Shown: in pieces, positions 50,055 to 62,786 of the stretch
How positions within the stretch are numbered: position 1 is the stretch's first letter
Layout of the letters: the number at the start of each line of letters is the position of its first letter
NCBI GenBank assembly: GCA_028551475.1
Contig: CM052357.1
Coordinates: 11,641,931 to 11,705,930 of the forward strand
Length of the DNA: 64,000 nucleotides
From: Casuarina equisetifolia
Lineage: Eukaryota > Streptophyta > Magnoliopsida > Fagales > Casuarinaceae
Direction of reading: 5' to 3'
Made by a program: the position numbers and the translations under genes
Notes under the pieces: generated by a model
Databases searched by the model: none
Seen by the model: only the letters and a program-made list of their open reading frames with translations
What the model was told of the DNA's origin: nothing

Positions 50055-53000
50055 TTATTCGCTTTTTGCGACCAATGATTCGAGTTTGCGTAACCAGTTC
50101 ACATACTGACCTTGCTCTTTTTTATGAAGGTGGAGCAAGAGGAAGTTGGTCACGTTTTCTTGAATTCCCCTGGATACAAGATGCTCCTTGAGCGAACATT
50201 GTAATTGAGGGTCCAAAGAACTGAGGACAGACATGAAAGATAGAATAACAACATAAATAACCCAGAAGAAAAAAACAGAAGAACAAAGAAAGAAAAACAA
50301 TGAAATGAATATGACGAAAAGGAGGACCAAAAAAATGAATAAATCAACACGATTAAAATATCTATGAAACAAGTATGTGCACTAAAGTGTTCGTAATGAG
50401 AGCTTTTTTGATGACTTTTTCCTCTCGGGGGGAGGGGGAGGGGGTCTGTTGGCTTGACATAAGCCAAATAATCATGGACTAGGAAATAACACATCCATGA
50501 AACAACAAATAAGGAATTGCAGAAAATTAAGATGCAGTTGGTTATCTACCCGCCATACACATTGATCAAACCTCCCTCTACAGAAGCAAGTAGATAAAAT
50601 AAATCTACTAGATTGGGGACAAGTAAGATTTCCAGAAGAGGGAACCCAAAAAAGGGGGCTTGTTTGGTTGGGTGTCTAAGCACGTTTTTCTCTGTTCAAA
50701 TACTGAAAAGCACTTTTTCAGTGTTCTACTAGCAAACAAATTTTAGAACGCAACATTTTTCGTATGTAATTTCCACTATTAACACACTTTTTAGGGCAAG
50801 ATATCTTAAATATTTTTTCTCAAAATGATTTTTGAAAAGATTTCTACACATGCATATTGTGATAATACACACTCATTTTTTGGAGTATGGAGACTAACTT
50901 TGTTATTTATTAAACATTAAAAAAGTAAAGGTTAGCCCTTTTCACGAGGAATAGAGATCCACCATTCCACACCTCTTGCGGAGGCCCAAGGGTGAATCTT
51001 CTAACCCTGTAGAGTGGAAGGGAGTGCAACACCACCCACATTGTTCATTTTGTTAAAGTGTATGGGTTGGTCTTCCCCGCCACAAAGCGGAAACACGTGG
51101 AACCCACTTCCTCCCACCCCATTTAGGATATTTCACACAGGGGACAAGTCATCTTGCCCCATTAAATGAGAGCAGATGGAGACCCAATCCCTATGAGACC
51201 AACATTCTTTTGGCATAAGGTGGAAAACCAATCATTTACACCCGCTTCTTTTTGTAGAAAGGCCACATACACTGCTAATATAAAACTTCCTTAGTTCCTC
51301 GTAAGTCTATCCTTAAGAATATATGATAAGTACATACAATTACTGAATAATGATCTCCTCCTTACTAAGGAAAATATTGGATGGTAAAATCAACTAGCAA
51401 AATGAAATGTTTGATGCGCATACAGGAAATGTATACATAGCAAAGAGCAAATAGTTTGAAATTTATGCTGTTCTTAGGTAAGACTGATTTTTTATCTTTA
51501 AGGTACATGCTTTTAATTCCACCAAAAAAAAAAAAAAGAAGAAGAAAAGAAAGACGAAACATATACTAATTAATTTTGTAAACTGCTATGAGAGTAAAGA
51601 AAAATATTAGAAACTCTTTATAACTTGTTCGTCCAATACAATTTACTTTACTTTGTTCTAGCAGGAGATTACCTATTTTTTCTTTCTTTGAATTTGTTCA
51701 CACAATGCTTTAAGAGAAACAAAAACGAACTAGGATAAAGTGATTGCTGTTATTTTTACTTTCCATGAAAATATCTATCTACTTGGTCTAGAAAGCCAAG
51801 AGACAAATCAAAGAGGACTTTTAATTTCTGGTACAGATGTCATATTTTATGATAACACGTTGTGGTTGCAGGAACCTTGTACCAATATCAAGTTTTCAAT
51901 GTATTTAAGAATATAACAAGTGTTAAGCACATAACCTTCAGTTTGGGGGTTGCCTAATCCTTGGAAAGAAGCAGTTGGTGACAATTAGGTGGTTGGAGTA
52001 TATATAGACCTTGGCACCAGGGCTCCCCAACCATCTTCCCTACCCGTGAGTCCACAAAGTTCTGTTCTTGCCCAGGTAGCAGCCTACCCGTCCCTCCAAT
52101 AGAATGTTTTTTTTAATTATTTTTATTATGTCAAGAAATAAATCTCAAATTATCAAATAATTCTCTCCGTAGGCCATAACACTTTTTCAGATGTGATTCA
52201 TGTTGAAAACAGTTCTCTAAACATAATCTGTTCTCAGACCCTGCTAATTAAAAAGACTTCTAAAAAACTCAACAAACACACAATAGTCACTTTTCACCTC
52301 AAGGCTTAACTCTTGCATTAGACATGGAACTCTATTCATAAGACTCCAAACCACACTATCAATCCAACCGAAAAGAATCCTTATTTGATGACCAACCATA
52401 CAGGCGGCTTGTTTTATTTCTCCCTCATGGGAGAAAACTTTTCATGGCTTAGCCCTTAAGTTAAATCAGAGCATCCTTGTGTTTCTCAGCAACCCACTTA
52501 AAGATAATCCAGCTCAAAAGAAACACCTTTAATGCAATTATCCTAATAGTGCTATCTTTAAATGAGCAATAGGACACATCAAATCACATATATCTGGTTA
52601 TTGCTGTTTATCCTATTTAGTTGGACCAAATATCACTTCTGACACATATCGTTTGAAGGGTAAAAATGACCATAATACAATGGACAAGAAAGCAATATCT
52701 CTTGCCCGAGAGGGTCTCTGATGGTTTATAACAAACATACACGGTTATGACGACAAAACTTACCTAAATAATGGGCCTCTATAGGCTGAAGAAGCTTGAC
52801 GAGTTGGTGACTGCATGTAGTAGGCATTAAGGATGTCAAAATCAGACCCAGCATTACCTCTGTCAGAAACTCCACAGTCAAACTGCAAAATTGAGCCCAG
52901 GCCAGGCTTTTTCAGACATACTTTCATCAAAACTTCCCTTGGGAAGGTATTATCTCTTCCATATGTAAATGGACCCAGAATAGCTGAGATAACAACCTCT

Positions 53001-53915
53001 TCTCCTAACTCACATTTTCTCCGCAAAACCACATCTTGGGATTGTGATGAGTCCCATTCCACCATAAAATCTCCCGGAGAACCACTTTGAGTATCCTGTA
53101 TCCAAGTCAGTTCATATAAGAGTGCAGAAGGAAGTCATCCTGTTAACTTTACAACCCTAGGCACACAAGAAACACAGGTTTGCAAAAATGCTTAAACTTC
53201 CAGGGAAGCAGGAAGCGGCAATCAATATTACTCATCTGTAAAACCAGATTGGATATCTGCCAACGGGCCACAATTCCTAAAGAGTCGAATATCAAAACAG
53301 AATCTAGCGCCTTCCAATAATAGTAGGGATAAATGTGTGTTGAATTGAGCATGGCATCTGACGATCATTTTCTCATAGCATAAGCTCTTAACGGTGTCAG
53401 ACTGTACTTCCAACATGAAGCTAATCACACTCCAAATTTGATAACCTAAATTCATCAGCAAATTTCCATGTTCTACTCTTTTGTTTCTGCAGAAAAACTG
53501 CTCGCCTCCAGTATCAGAAGCTGACCTAGGTTCAAGTGGCCTACCAAAATTTTGAGAGAAGTGTTTATCAAGAATTACAGTGAAATGCAGGTAAGAACAA
53601 TACTAACGCCCACTTTTATCTTTTTACCAGAAATTCAAAAATCTTTAAGTTAATCCAACGTTGTGTTCGATCAAAATTGATCATCTTCAACGACTGAGAT
53701 ACTGGTAGTACCCCACCCGTCGTTCATTTCGATTACATTCAAATTTAAACCAAAAAATAATCGAAAACCTTAACAATAAATCAATCAGGCTAAAGAGATA
53801 CCTGAAAGCGACTAGAAGAGAGCTCGTGTGTGATCTCAGACTGCAAGACCTTCAGCAACTCCGAATCTTGAAGAGCTTGGCGACACTTGCGCAAGACAGG
53901 AGTCACTCTTGGCAT
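50055..53915 (-). CDS. MAM33/p32-type mitochondrial glycoprotein family protein, 3 exons
   Basis: Exons are 53915-53802, 53095-52764 and 50220-50055. The joins are GT-AG and in frame, giving 203 aa. The product opens MPRVTPVLRKCRQALQDSEL and contains VEWDSSQSQDVVLRR, GEEVVISA, FPREVLMKVCLKKPGL, LQFDCGVS and YRGPLF. It ends in the conserved helix KKEQGQYVNWLRKLESLV. It resembles Arabidopsis At5g05990, remembered as a mitochondrial glycoprotein (MAM33) family member. Yeast Mam33 and human p32/C1QBP are acidic matrix proteins that form trimers and help mitochondrial expression. No clear presequence is visible, so the import route is unproven. The role in this plant is inferred from the family only. 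The start fits the family. Intron 2 is long (2543 bp). Confidence 0.93.
50221..52763 (-). other. Intron 2 of the MAM33-type gene
   Basis: It is 2.5 kb with no recognised gene. It holds a G-rich run at 50427-50444 and an A12 run near 51525. Parts (50940-51230) have a composition unlike the AT-rich rest, which may mark an old insertion, but no element was named. Confidence 0.6.
50427..50444 (+). other. G-run, possible G-quadruplex
   Basis: GGGGGGAGGGGGAGGGGG lies on the template strand of the MAM33-type gene, 207 bp from the exon 3 acceptor. Confidence 0.5.
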
Positions 53916-56900
53916 TCTCCTCCAGCCTTCACACAGCTATACCCGCACGAGTTGGGGTTTGGGTTTTGTACAAGCGTTTATACGCAAGCTGGGCACCCAT
54001 TCTACCCTTCCGCCGTCGCTTCCTTTTACTTCTTTCTCTTTCCTTCTTTTCTTCCAAAATTATCCAATGAACTTAAGAATCAAATAAGGACTTGGGTTAC
54101 TATTTTTAAAATTAAAGATATGATTTTTTATAACAAATAAAATTTAATTGTCAAAAATTTCATTAACCTCTTACTTCCCTTTTCTTTCTTTCTTTCTTTC
54201 TTTTATTAATCCTTTTAGTCGTCATTTTAATAATTTAAAGTTTCTATTTTTATTTTTTTCACTAATAAATACCATCAATCTTTTCTCTATCTCTTTATAA
54301 CTTGTTTGTCAAGAATTTTTTTGTTTATAAAATTAATAAAAGGTATCATGTGCATAGAAAACTCAAACTTCTTGTTAAAAGTAAAAATTCATCTTTTAGT
54401 TATTACATGAACAAAAATTAGGCCGTAATGTGCCATTTTTATTTTCCATTTTTTCTTTGTTATTATAAACTTGTCTTATACACTACCTTCTCATCCCATT
54501 TTCCTCTTTCAATTTAAAAAAGGACAACAAAAGTAATTGACATTCAACATAAGCCATAAGATAATATGAAGTGATATCATTGATTCTTTACCTAATATAT
54601 CTCACAACCAAAGCTCAATCTTCTTACCAATAAAGAACTAGCCCATTTTGAGATTTGATTGGATCATATAACAAAAAGACTAGCTCTGATACCATATAAA
54701 AGACCTAACTCTACATTTTCTCGAAAGGCTTCATTATATGAAGAGATTATTGAAGCTTGTAAAGCATAATACAAGTATTTTCCTCTTTAATGTGAGATTC
54801 TTTGTTTAATAAACAAATGATTTTGACTACTTTTCTATTAGGTTTTGAACTTTCATGTAACTAGATGGGTGATTTTTTTTAATTTTTATATTATAATAAT
54901 GCACACACACAATTCAAATATACAAAGTTGAGAATAATCCCATACTTCATGATCAGAATTCCTACTAGCTCATCATAGCTAAACAACTTAAGTGGGTAAT
55001 TGAGTATTGTCAACAAGATGCTAAAGCTTATATATATACTTTTTGTCTCTGTAGAGAAAATTCTAGTGCAATGCAATGACTTGAGGCTTCCTTTTTTTTT
55101 TTTTTTTGATATCCAAGATAACAAAATTGGTTCAACAATCTCTTTAACCCCTAAATTCTTTTTTTTTTTAATATCATTTAAAGTTATAGTTGATAGTTAA
55201 ATAAATTTTGTTAGGAAGTTAACATAAAAGCTTGCAAAATAATTTGACTCAAAAGTGATTAAAACTTGAAACTAATTTCCACTCACATCTCTTGTTGCCA
55301 TTTATTTCTTGCTTAAAGTAATTTATTATGGTTACTTGCGTAGATACAAATTTCTTGAATGGAGGGATATAACCTGTTTCATACTCATTGAAAAATAAAA
55401 AAAAGAAATGCAGCCCAAGAAAGGAAGCAAAAAAAGTAGAAGTTAACCTTTTATATATTTGTTATATCGAGTATATACCTAAATTCTTGCTAAGATGATA
55501 CAACCATGGGCTAAGCGAGGATGTTATTGTTTTGTTGAACGTCATTATGGATTGTAATTTAGGTTGTAATCATTATCTTGTGTGTTTTATATTACTTCAT
55601 TTTGAGGGCTATAAAGGAATAGGAAGGGCTTGTAGTTGTTTGGGCTTTTGTAGCAACACAAGAGGTATGGTAATGAGCACATTCTACTACTGTACTCTAT
55701 CCTTTTGTTGTTTTGTCTCACTCATCTATGTACCTTGTATGGTTGCACCTTATTAGGCTTAAGAAAGGGAGCAATGGTTGGAATGTGGTTATCTTTTCAA
55801 ATCCAAAAACCAGAGCTTGCTCTAAAGTTTAGGAGGTTTGGCTTTTCCTCTAAAAGGTTGGTGGTGAACGATTTGGTGAGCAACTTATGTATGTAAAGTC
55901 CAAACTATTCAATTTTGTGAGCTAGCAACCATGGGGAAGGAGAATAGATTCAACTTCTAGGAAGATTTCCATTTAACCGAATGGTAACATATTCCATAAC
56001 TCGAGATGTATTATAAGATTACCAATGGAAACCATTTTTAATTTTTTCTTATGCCTTTTCCTTTTGTTATGCTTTGTTTTATAGTTTTTTCTTTTACCTT
56101 TAACAAAAAGGCTTAGAAGATGTGATGATGTTGAATTAGGTGGTACAATGTTTTTAAGCAAGGTGAGATGCCCAACCTATAAACCCACATCCCTTCCAAA
56201 ACTAGAAGTTTCCAAATTATTCGTACTCTCCCAACTTACTTTAGATTCTAAGAATGATTCTAGACCTTTACTTACAAAACATAGGATTAAATGAATTTTA
56301 GTTATTTATTTCCTTAGGAGACCACTATAAATAGGGGTGGACCCCCATTATAGGGTGTAGGTAGAAAAATCAATGTGTAGGAAAAGCTCCTTCCTTATAG
56401 CTTTTCTTTTTGTACTTTTAACATACTTATTTTCAAAAGCTCTTCTTTTTTATCCTTTTAATCTATTTTTTCCTTTGTTCCTAGTGCATGAGTTTGATTG
56501 ACTTAGCCATTCTAAAAATATAGGAAAGTGCTAAGTGCCACATGGAATTCTATAACGAAGAGTAGTCCTCACATTGACAAGAATTTGCATTTAGTGCATA
56601 GCAAGTCAATAATGAGTTTGGGATATTATTATGGCCATTGATTTTGGAATCTAGACCTTTAATGCATTTCGAATGGATCATTCACCTATTGAGATTAAAA
56701 ATTAAGCCATTCTTTCCTTCTCCTTAAGGTGTAGATGTTGGCTTATTGTATCTTGATGGTCATGATGATAACTTATTGAATCTTGAAGCCATGGATATAG
56801 ATGTTGGTTTTTATGGTAAGCAAGCAGATCATGCCTTTGGTTGGTCTCATGATTATTACATGGAAGATTTGGAACTACAAGCTAGTTTCCCATTTAAAGA

Positions 56901-58531
56901 TCTTTTTCCACTTCTCGTTTATGGATCCTACTTTGATATTATAGGATATGGCATTGCATGATATGAATTTCATTATAGTATTTATAAATGAACAAGCTTC
57001 CCAAACCAATGAGCAAGTTATGCCTATGATAAATGGTTTGGAGCTCCCAATTCATATGTAGAATGACATAGGTGTAGGTTTAGATGATGACTTTGTAGGT
57101 TCATCGCATCATGGCATGTGAAAAAGATATGGAGCACCCATGTTTCTAGCATGTTTACTTTACTGGCCATATACCTTTTGCAAATTGTTTCATTTATAAC
57201 TATTTTCTATCTCTTAATGTATTCATGAAGATGCAAGCGGATGGCATATTGTCATGTTAGTTGCTATGTAGTTTTATGTATAAATAGGTGTTTTGTAAGA
57301 CATTTTCAGTGTGAAAAACATATAACTTGTTTCATTACTAAAGCTTGTTTTAGCTCATTTCTATCTTAAGTTTCACAGCTTAACTTTCCTTTAAGCTTTT
57401 CCTTACTTTTCCACCAAGTCTTCAATTTCTTCTAAAAAAAAGTCAAAATCTTGATGGCCATAACACTTGATAATTTGTGAATTAGCAAACACAAAAATAA
57501 ATATAGATTTGCTTACCCCACATGATCTTCCTTTAGTAGTTAAAACCAAATATGGGTGTCCTTTTTCAAATCCAAAAGGCCTGTGGAACCTTTTATCATC
57601 AGGAGTTTGGTGGTAATTGAAGAATTAATTTATACAATAAATCCACCCTATCGATTAGTTCTTATTCATACTTAGGAAAATCCAACTTTACCACCCTTGG
57701 TTTATTAATTCCTAATATTGTGCTTGTATTACTAATGTGACTTGCACCTATTAGAAAATGTGGCTTGAAAAGAAGTCTTTTTCAAGATCTAGCACCAATC
57801 ATAGAGAAAACAAAATGGGTTTTGGAAAAACCTTAAAGAACACATGAAATCATACTTGATTGTTCTGTTCTTGTTTCCAACAAGTTGGGTCTTACTTGCT
57901 ATTGGTCTTCTTAATCATTGGCTAGATGAGAAATGAATCTTACATTAAAATATGGCCGTAAGTCAAAAGGGAGGTGCTGCATTGGGGGTGTCTACACCTT
58001 TCAAAGAAGAGTGAAAACAATCATGTATCATAGTGAACTTAAGTGTGTCTTACGTAGAAGTGATTGTCTTTTGTTAAGGCATAAAAGGACAAAAATGCCT
58101 TTTAAAGACATTTTCACATGATTTTATATTAGTGCATAATGAATTCAACATTGTCACCAGATTTCATCTTCAAGCAAACTTTAGGATATTTAGTAAAAGT
58201 TAGAGGGATGACTTAGCCGATCACTTATATGTTTATTTAAATAGGTGCACTCATCATAAATCTATAAGATAAACATAGGCTTATACTACCTAATACCATT
58301 TATGTGACAAAGGTAGTATTTACCCAATTATAATGAACTAACATGGTTTACATCAATATACCCTTAGAGAAAATAATTTATACTCATCGATATAAGCCCA
58401 AATTACATAAGCTTATAAAAATGAGCTAACAACACCTTTCCTTAAATAATCATTTGAGCTTTCTCCTTTTCTTGATGGACTCTAACATTGTTTATTTTAT
58501 CATTAAAGGCCATGAACTTGTACTGCATCTT
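53916..58531. other. Intergenic AT-rich region
   Basis: The first 200 bp hold the 5' region of the MAM33-type gene. A TTTC microsatellite lies at 54181-54205. A CTCTGATACCA sequence near 54685 reads, on the minus strand, as an initiator-Met primer-binding site (TGGTATCAGAGC) and may mark a decayed LTR element. Open stretches (for example 56746-56961) show no known motif. No gene is recognised. Confidence 0.5.
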
Positions 58532-58781
58532 CTCTAGCATTTCTCTTAACAAGCATTGGTCATTCTCTATTATAGTTTGTTAATGGCATTGCTTAGCCAT
58601 AAGTTTCCTTGATGCCAAGTTGTTATGTGCTTGGCTAAGGGATCTAGTGACAAGTTCTCTAGCATTTCTCTCAATAACCGTCAGTCATTCTTTACTATAG
58701 TTCATTCATGGCATTACTCAACCATAAGTGTCTTTGATACCAAGTTGTTATGTGCTTGGCTAACGGATCTAGTGACAAGTC
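58532..58781. repeat. 125-bp tandem duplication across an LTR/PBS border
   Basis: The copies 58532-58656 and 58657-58781 share CTCTAGCATTTCTCT, CCAAGTTGTTATGTGCTTGG and ATCTAGTGACAAGT. They differ at roughly a sixth of sites by eye. Confidence 0.85.
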
Positions 58782-59100
58782 TACCTGGTTGGATAGCACA
58801 ATCAATCTCCCATTAGTAGTAAGGATTCTTTCTAATGTATTGCAAATAAATAAGAAGAACATAATGGATACAATAGTCTAAATTTAAAAGGGAAAGGCTC
58901 ACTGTAAGTACAACAAATTACAAGAGAACCTTCCCCTTTTATACTCTCTTGTCATAATTCCTTGTTTGTTCTTTATCATTCCTATTCTACCCCCTTTACT
59001 CTAACCACATCCCCATTGCCTTGAATAGGAGACGTGTAAAGCAGTTACAATCTTTATTTGTGGAACACGCTTTATTCCTTTCCCAGCTAATGTGTCATCT
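58746..59100 (-). mobile_element. LTR remnant with primer-binding site (gypsy- or Copia-like)
   Basis: TGTTATGTGC starts at 58746 and is preceded on the plus strand by TTTGATACCAAGT. On the minus strand this is an initiator-Met-type primer-binding site next to a 5' LTR end. No partner LTR and no coding part were found. The right border is uncertain. Confidence 0.5.
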
Positions 59101-59109
59101 TTCCTTCTC

Positions 59110-61595
59110 AATTCATCTAGTACAATTATACTTCCTAATTATGTGGAAAACCATCTTAAGCCTTCCCATATTTAGGTGCATGTTTAATAACTGGTTCTCA
59201 ATTTTGGTGCAAGGAGAAAATATGGTTTCTTTAAGTCAATGCAAGGTCTTAGACAAGGAAATCCCTTGTCTCCAAGCATTTTTTATACTAGCCTAGGATG
59301 CCTTTAGTCAAAAGCTCAATTATCTTGTGAATATGACAAGAAGCATTGACAAGTTCAAAGGAGATAATCATCTTAGAGGTGTATCACATTTACTCTATGC
59401 TGATGACATGCTCATCTTTATGGAAAGGGATCAACAGTCGCTTGAAGGTATAATGACTCTTATAAAGGAATATGAAGCATATAGTGGACAAAAGGTTAAT
59501 GTAGAAAAGACAAGAGTAATAGGATAACGAAGTTGGATCCAACTATGAAAGATCTCATCAAACAAATAATAAGTTTTTCTTTTGCAAACTTACCAATTAA
59601 GTATTTGGGTATTCTATTATCTAAAGATAGAAGTTGAATTCATTATTTTGATGAGATGGTGGATGCAATAGCTAATAAAGTACATAATTGGAAAGGTAAA
59701 TTCTTATCTTAAGAGGACAAATTGACATTAATAAAGACTTTTCTTTCCTCTATACCAATTCATACTCTACCCATTACCAAAGTACCAAAAATTGTTATTA
59801 AAAAATTAATAAGACAATGGCTAACTTCATGTGGAACAATGAAGATGGCAATGGTAGTCATTGGGTTAAATGGTAGTGTATATGTACACCTTTAGAGGAA
59901 AGAGGATTAAGTGTTTGTAATTTAGAACAAACCATGCAAGCCTTTCAAACAAAGTTTGCATGGCGATACATACAGGTACACTTATTTTGGGCTTCCATTA
60001 TGAGATCAAAATATGGGCATCCTATGGAGGCAAGAAGAATACACATTTTCATACACGGAAAATGTTTCTACCTTGAGTGGATTATGCTATTAAGTATGGA
60101 AGATGGATTAATGGGGAGAGAAAATGCTTATTTTGGAAGGATAATTAGCTTGGATAACCTCTTTGATATCCCTTATGCCCACATCAAAATATAATAGTTT
60201 GAGAAACTTTTAAAATCAGAACTTTATAAGGGAACATTTATCTATTGAGCAACAACATAAGACAAACAAGATTATATAGAGTCAAGATCTTGATAAACTT
60301 GTTTATGATTTAAGTGCCTTAGGGGAATTTTCAACATCCTTGGTATACCACAATCAAAAAATGAAGAAAGAAAAGGTGGTTTGGGCAAAGTTTTTGTGGA
60401 ACAAGGTAATACCTTCCAACATAAGATTATTGATATGGAAGCTTATTCATCATGGAATCCCAATGGAATGCAACATGCAAAAGAGGGGAATATAAATGGC
60501 TTCTAAGTATTATTGTTGTGAGAGGGCCTAAAGGGAAACTGTGGACCATCTATTCATGCATAGTGCACTAGCACAATGAATTTGGAAGACATTTGGAGAC
60601 ACACTTCAAGTACCAATTATATGTAACTCTATTACTAATCTTGTATTTTCATGGTATTCATAGGCCTTATGACATAATCAAAGATGACATATGATCGCCA
60701 TCTTAGGAGGTGTTATTATGAGGGAAATTTGGCTAGCTAGAAATGCAACCAAGCATGATGGAGAAGGTATGTCCTTATACAAAATTAACAAAAATGTCAT
60801 GTGTTGGATGCTCCAACTATCTGCCTTCATACAAGTCAAGGTTTAGGTAAGTTTTATTGATCAAATCTCACAAAATTCCTGTTGTTTCTAATCCATTACA
60901 AAAAAGAGAATAGGTCAAGAGGTAACCTTCATCAGTAAGGGCAATACAAATTGAATACGGACGATTCCAGCATCATGAAAAACAATGCTGGAGGAGGAGT
61001 ACTTAGAAAGCATGATGGAAGCATCATTATGGCTTTTTCACTTAAGATGCTGAAGCTTACACCTTATTGGAAGGCTTTAAGATATGTTAAAAATAGAATC
61101 AAATGCCCCATATTATTGAATTGGACTCCTTTTATTTAGTTCAATGTATGCTTAAAAAATGAAAAATTTTGTGGAAAACTAGAGTATGTCATTCGACAAT
61201 GCCTTTCATCATACCAACATGTGTATAGCTAAGAAAATGCAATTGCAAATTGTCTAGCTAATTATGGGCATACATTACAAAATGTGGAATTTTTTTTTAT
61301 CATTCTAGCTCATTGCCAGTCCCATGTTTAATAGTTTTTATACAATATCAGTTAGGTCTAGGTAACTATAGACTACTATAGGGTTAAGTGAATGTGTTAC
61401 CCAATGTATTTCATGTTTTTATTTCAAGTTTTATATGACAATTTGATATGTAGGGCATTTTGCCTTTTCTAAGGATTATGCTTATACCCTACTCTTGTAT
61501 TTATTTGACGTATGATTATTATGCATAGCCTTGTTTTTATTGATAAAATTTATTAGGGTATCATTCTTTTTTTAAAAAAAAAAGAAAAAGAAAAA
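59110..61595 (+). mobile_element. 5'-truncated L1-type LINE with RT, zinc finger and RNase H
   Basis: The element starts within the RT (NNWFSILVQGEN, then QGLRQGNPLSPS near 59240-59275). An intact catalytic box, SHLLYADDMLIF, lies near 59385-59420, followed by EAYSGQKVNVEKT. A zf-RVT region lies at about 60420-60640 (WKLIHHGIPMECN, then ETVDHLF). An RNase H-like domain typical of plant L1 lies at about 60950-61300 (NAGGGVLRKHDGSII). The 3' end reads TTTTTATTGATAAAAT, then an A-rich tail at 61570-61595. The coding frame is broken by several stops and shifts. It is related to the LINE at 20695 but is a separate copy. Confidence 0.85.
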
Positions 61596-61959
61596 GCGGT
61601 CCCTTTTAAACCATTATAGAAATACAAGGAAGTTTTGCCTAAATAGATAAAAGGAATTAAATGCATGACATGACGGGGTTTAAAATGTGTGAAAGAAAGC
61701 ATGAAATGTCAAGGGAATTTACTACATATAACATTGATTAAATCTAAATTCTTGGATTAAATTCATTTAATAGTCTTGCCATATTTTAAATTTTAATACT
61801 ATGTTAGAAAGGTCATTTTTTTTTAAAAAGACTTATAAAGAGGAAAATACTTGTACTCAAAAGAGTGCAAAGTTTTTTCTTATTAAGGTTCACTTACTAC
61901 ATAAAATATTGGACTTCGTTTTTTTTTTTTCCCTACATGTTTTACTTAACGTTTAGTAC

Positions 61960-62700
61960 TTGAAATATTGGACTTGGCACAATGAGTATAGTAAGTAATA
62001 GTAAAATACAAATAAAATATGCAACAATGAGTTGGTTAAAAATGTACAAAATCGAAGATGATTGCATCTTAAATGACTGTATTTAATTAGATCTTGGGGG
62101 AAATTACTTTTTAAGAATAAGTGTTTGGTGAAGTAAATATTCCTCTTTTGTTTAGTTTCAATAAGTAATAGCAAAACTTAGATAAAATGTGCAAGAAAGA
62201 GTTGATGAGATATGCAAGTCACCGAAAATGATTGCACTTTTAATAATTTAATTGCCTTGAGGATATGCTCAAATTATGCAATTTCAATGAGTGATAACAA
62301 ATGTACATAAAAATATGTAAGAAAGAGTTAGTTAGACATGTAATAAAATTGAAAATAATTGCGTTTTAAATGACTTTATCTCATTTGATCTTGGGGGAAG
62401 TGACTTTTTGAAAGCAAGTGTTTGGAGCAGCCAATATGCTCGTGTTGTGCAATTTCAATGAGTAACAGTAAAATGCAGATAAAATATGGAAGACAGAACA
62501 AGTTATAGGTAAAATATACAAGAAAAAGTTGGTTAAACATGTACAAAACCGAAAACCGTTGTTTTTTAAATTGTTGAATCTCATTTGATCTAGGGGAAGT
62601 GACACTTTGAAAGTTTAGTGTCCGGCAGAATCGATATGGTCACGTTAATCAATTTTAATAAGTAATAATAAAACATAGATAAATGTGAAAGAAAGATTTG
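61960..62700. repeat. Degenerate tandem array, four to five units of about 125-185 bp
   Basis: Units restart at about 61978, 62157, 62284, 62456 and 62637, with recurring segments CAATGAGTA-TAGTAAAA, AAGAAAGAGTTG-TTA-ACATGTA, TCATTTGATCTTGGGGGAAGTGA and AAGTGTTTGG. It is strongly diverged and sits between the LINE tail and the GDSL exons. Confidence 0.75.
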
Positions 62701-62786
62701 TTAATTATTTGAGTTAAATTTATGTCCCTTTTGTTCTTTAGTTTGCTTTCTATCTCATATGTCGCCTTTCCATTGGACAAGTACAG

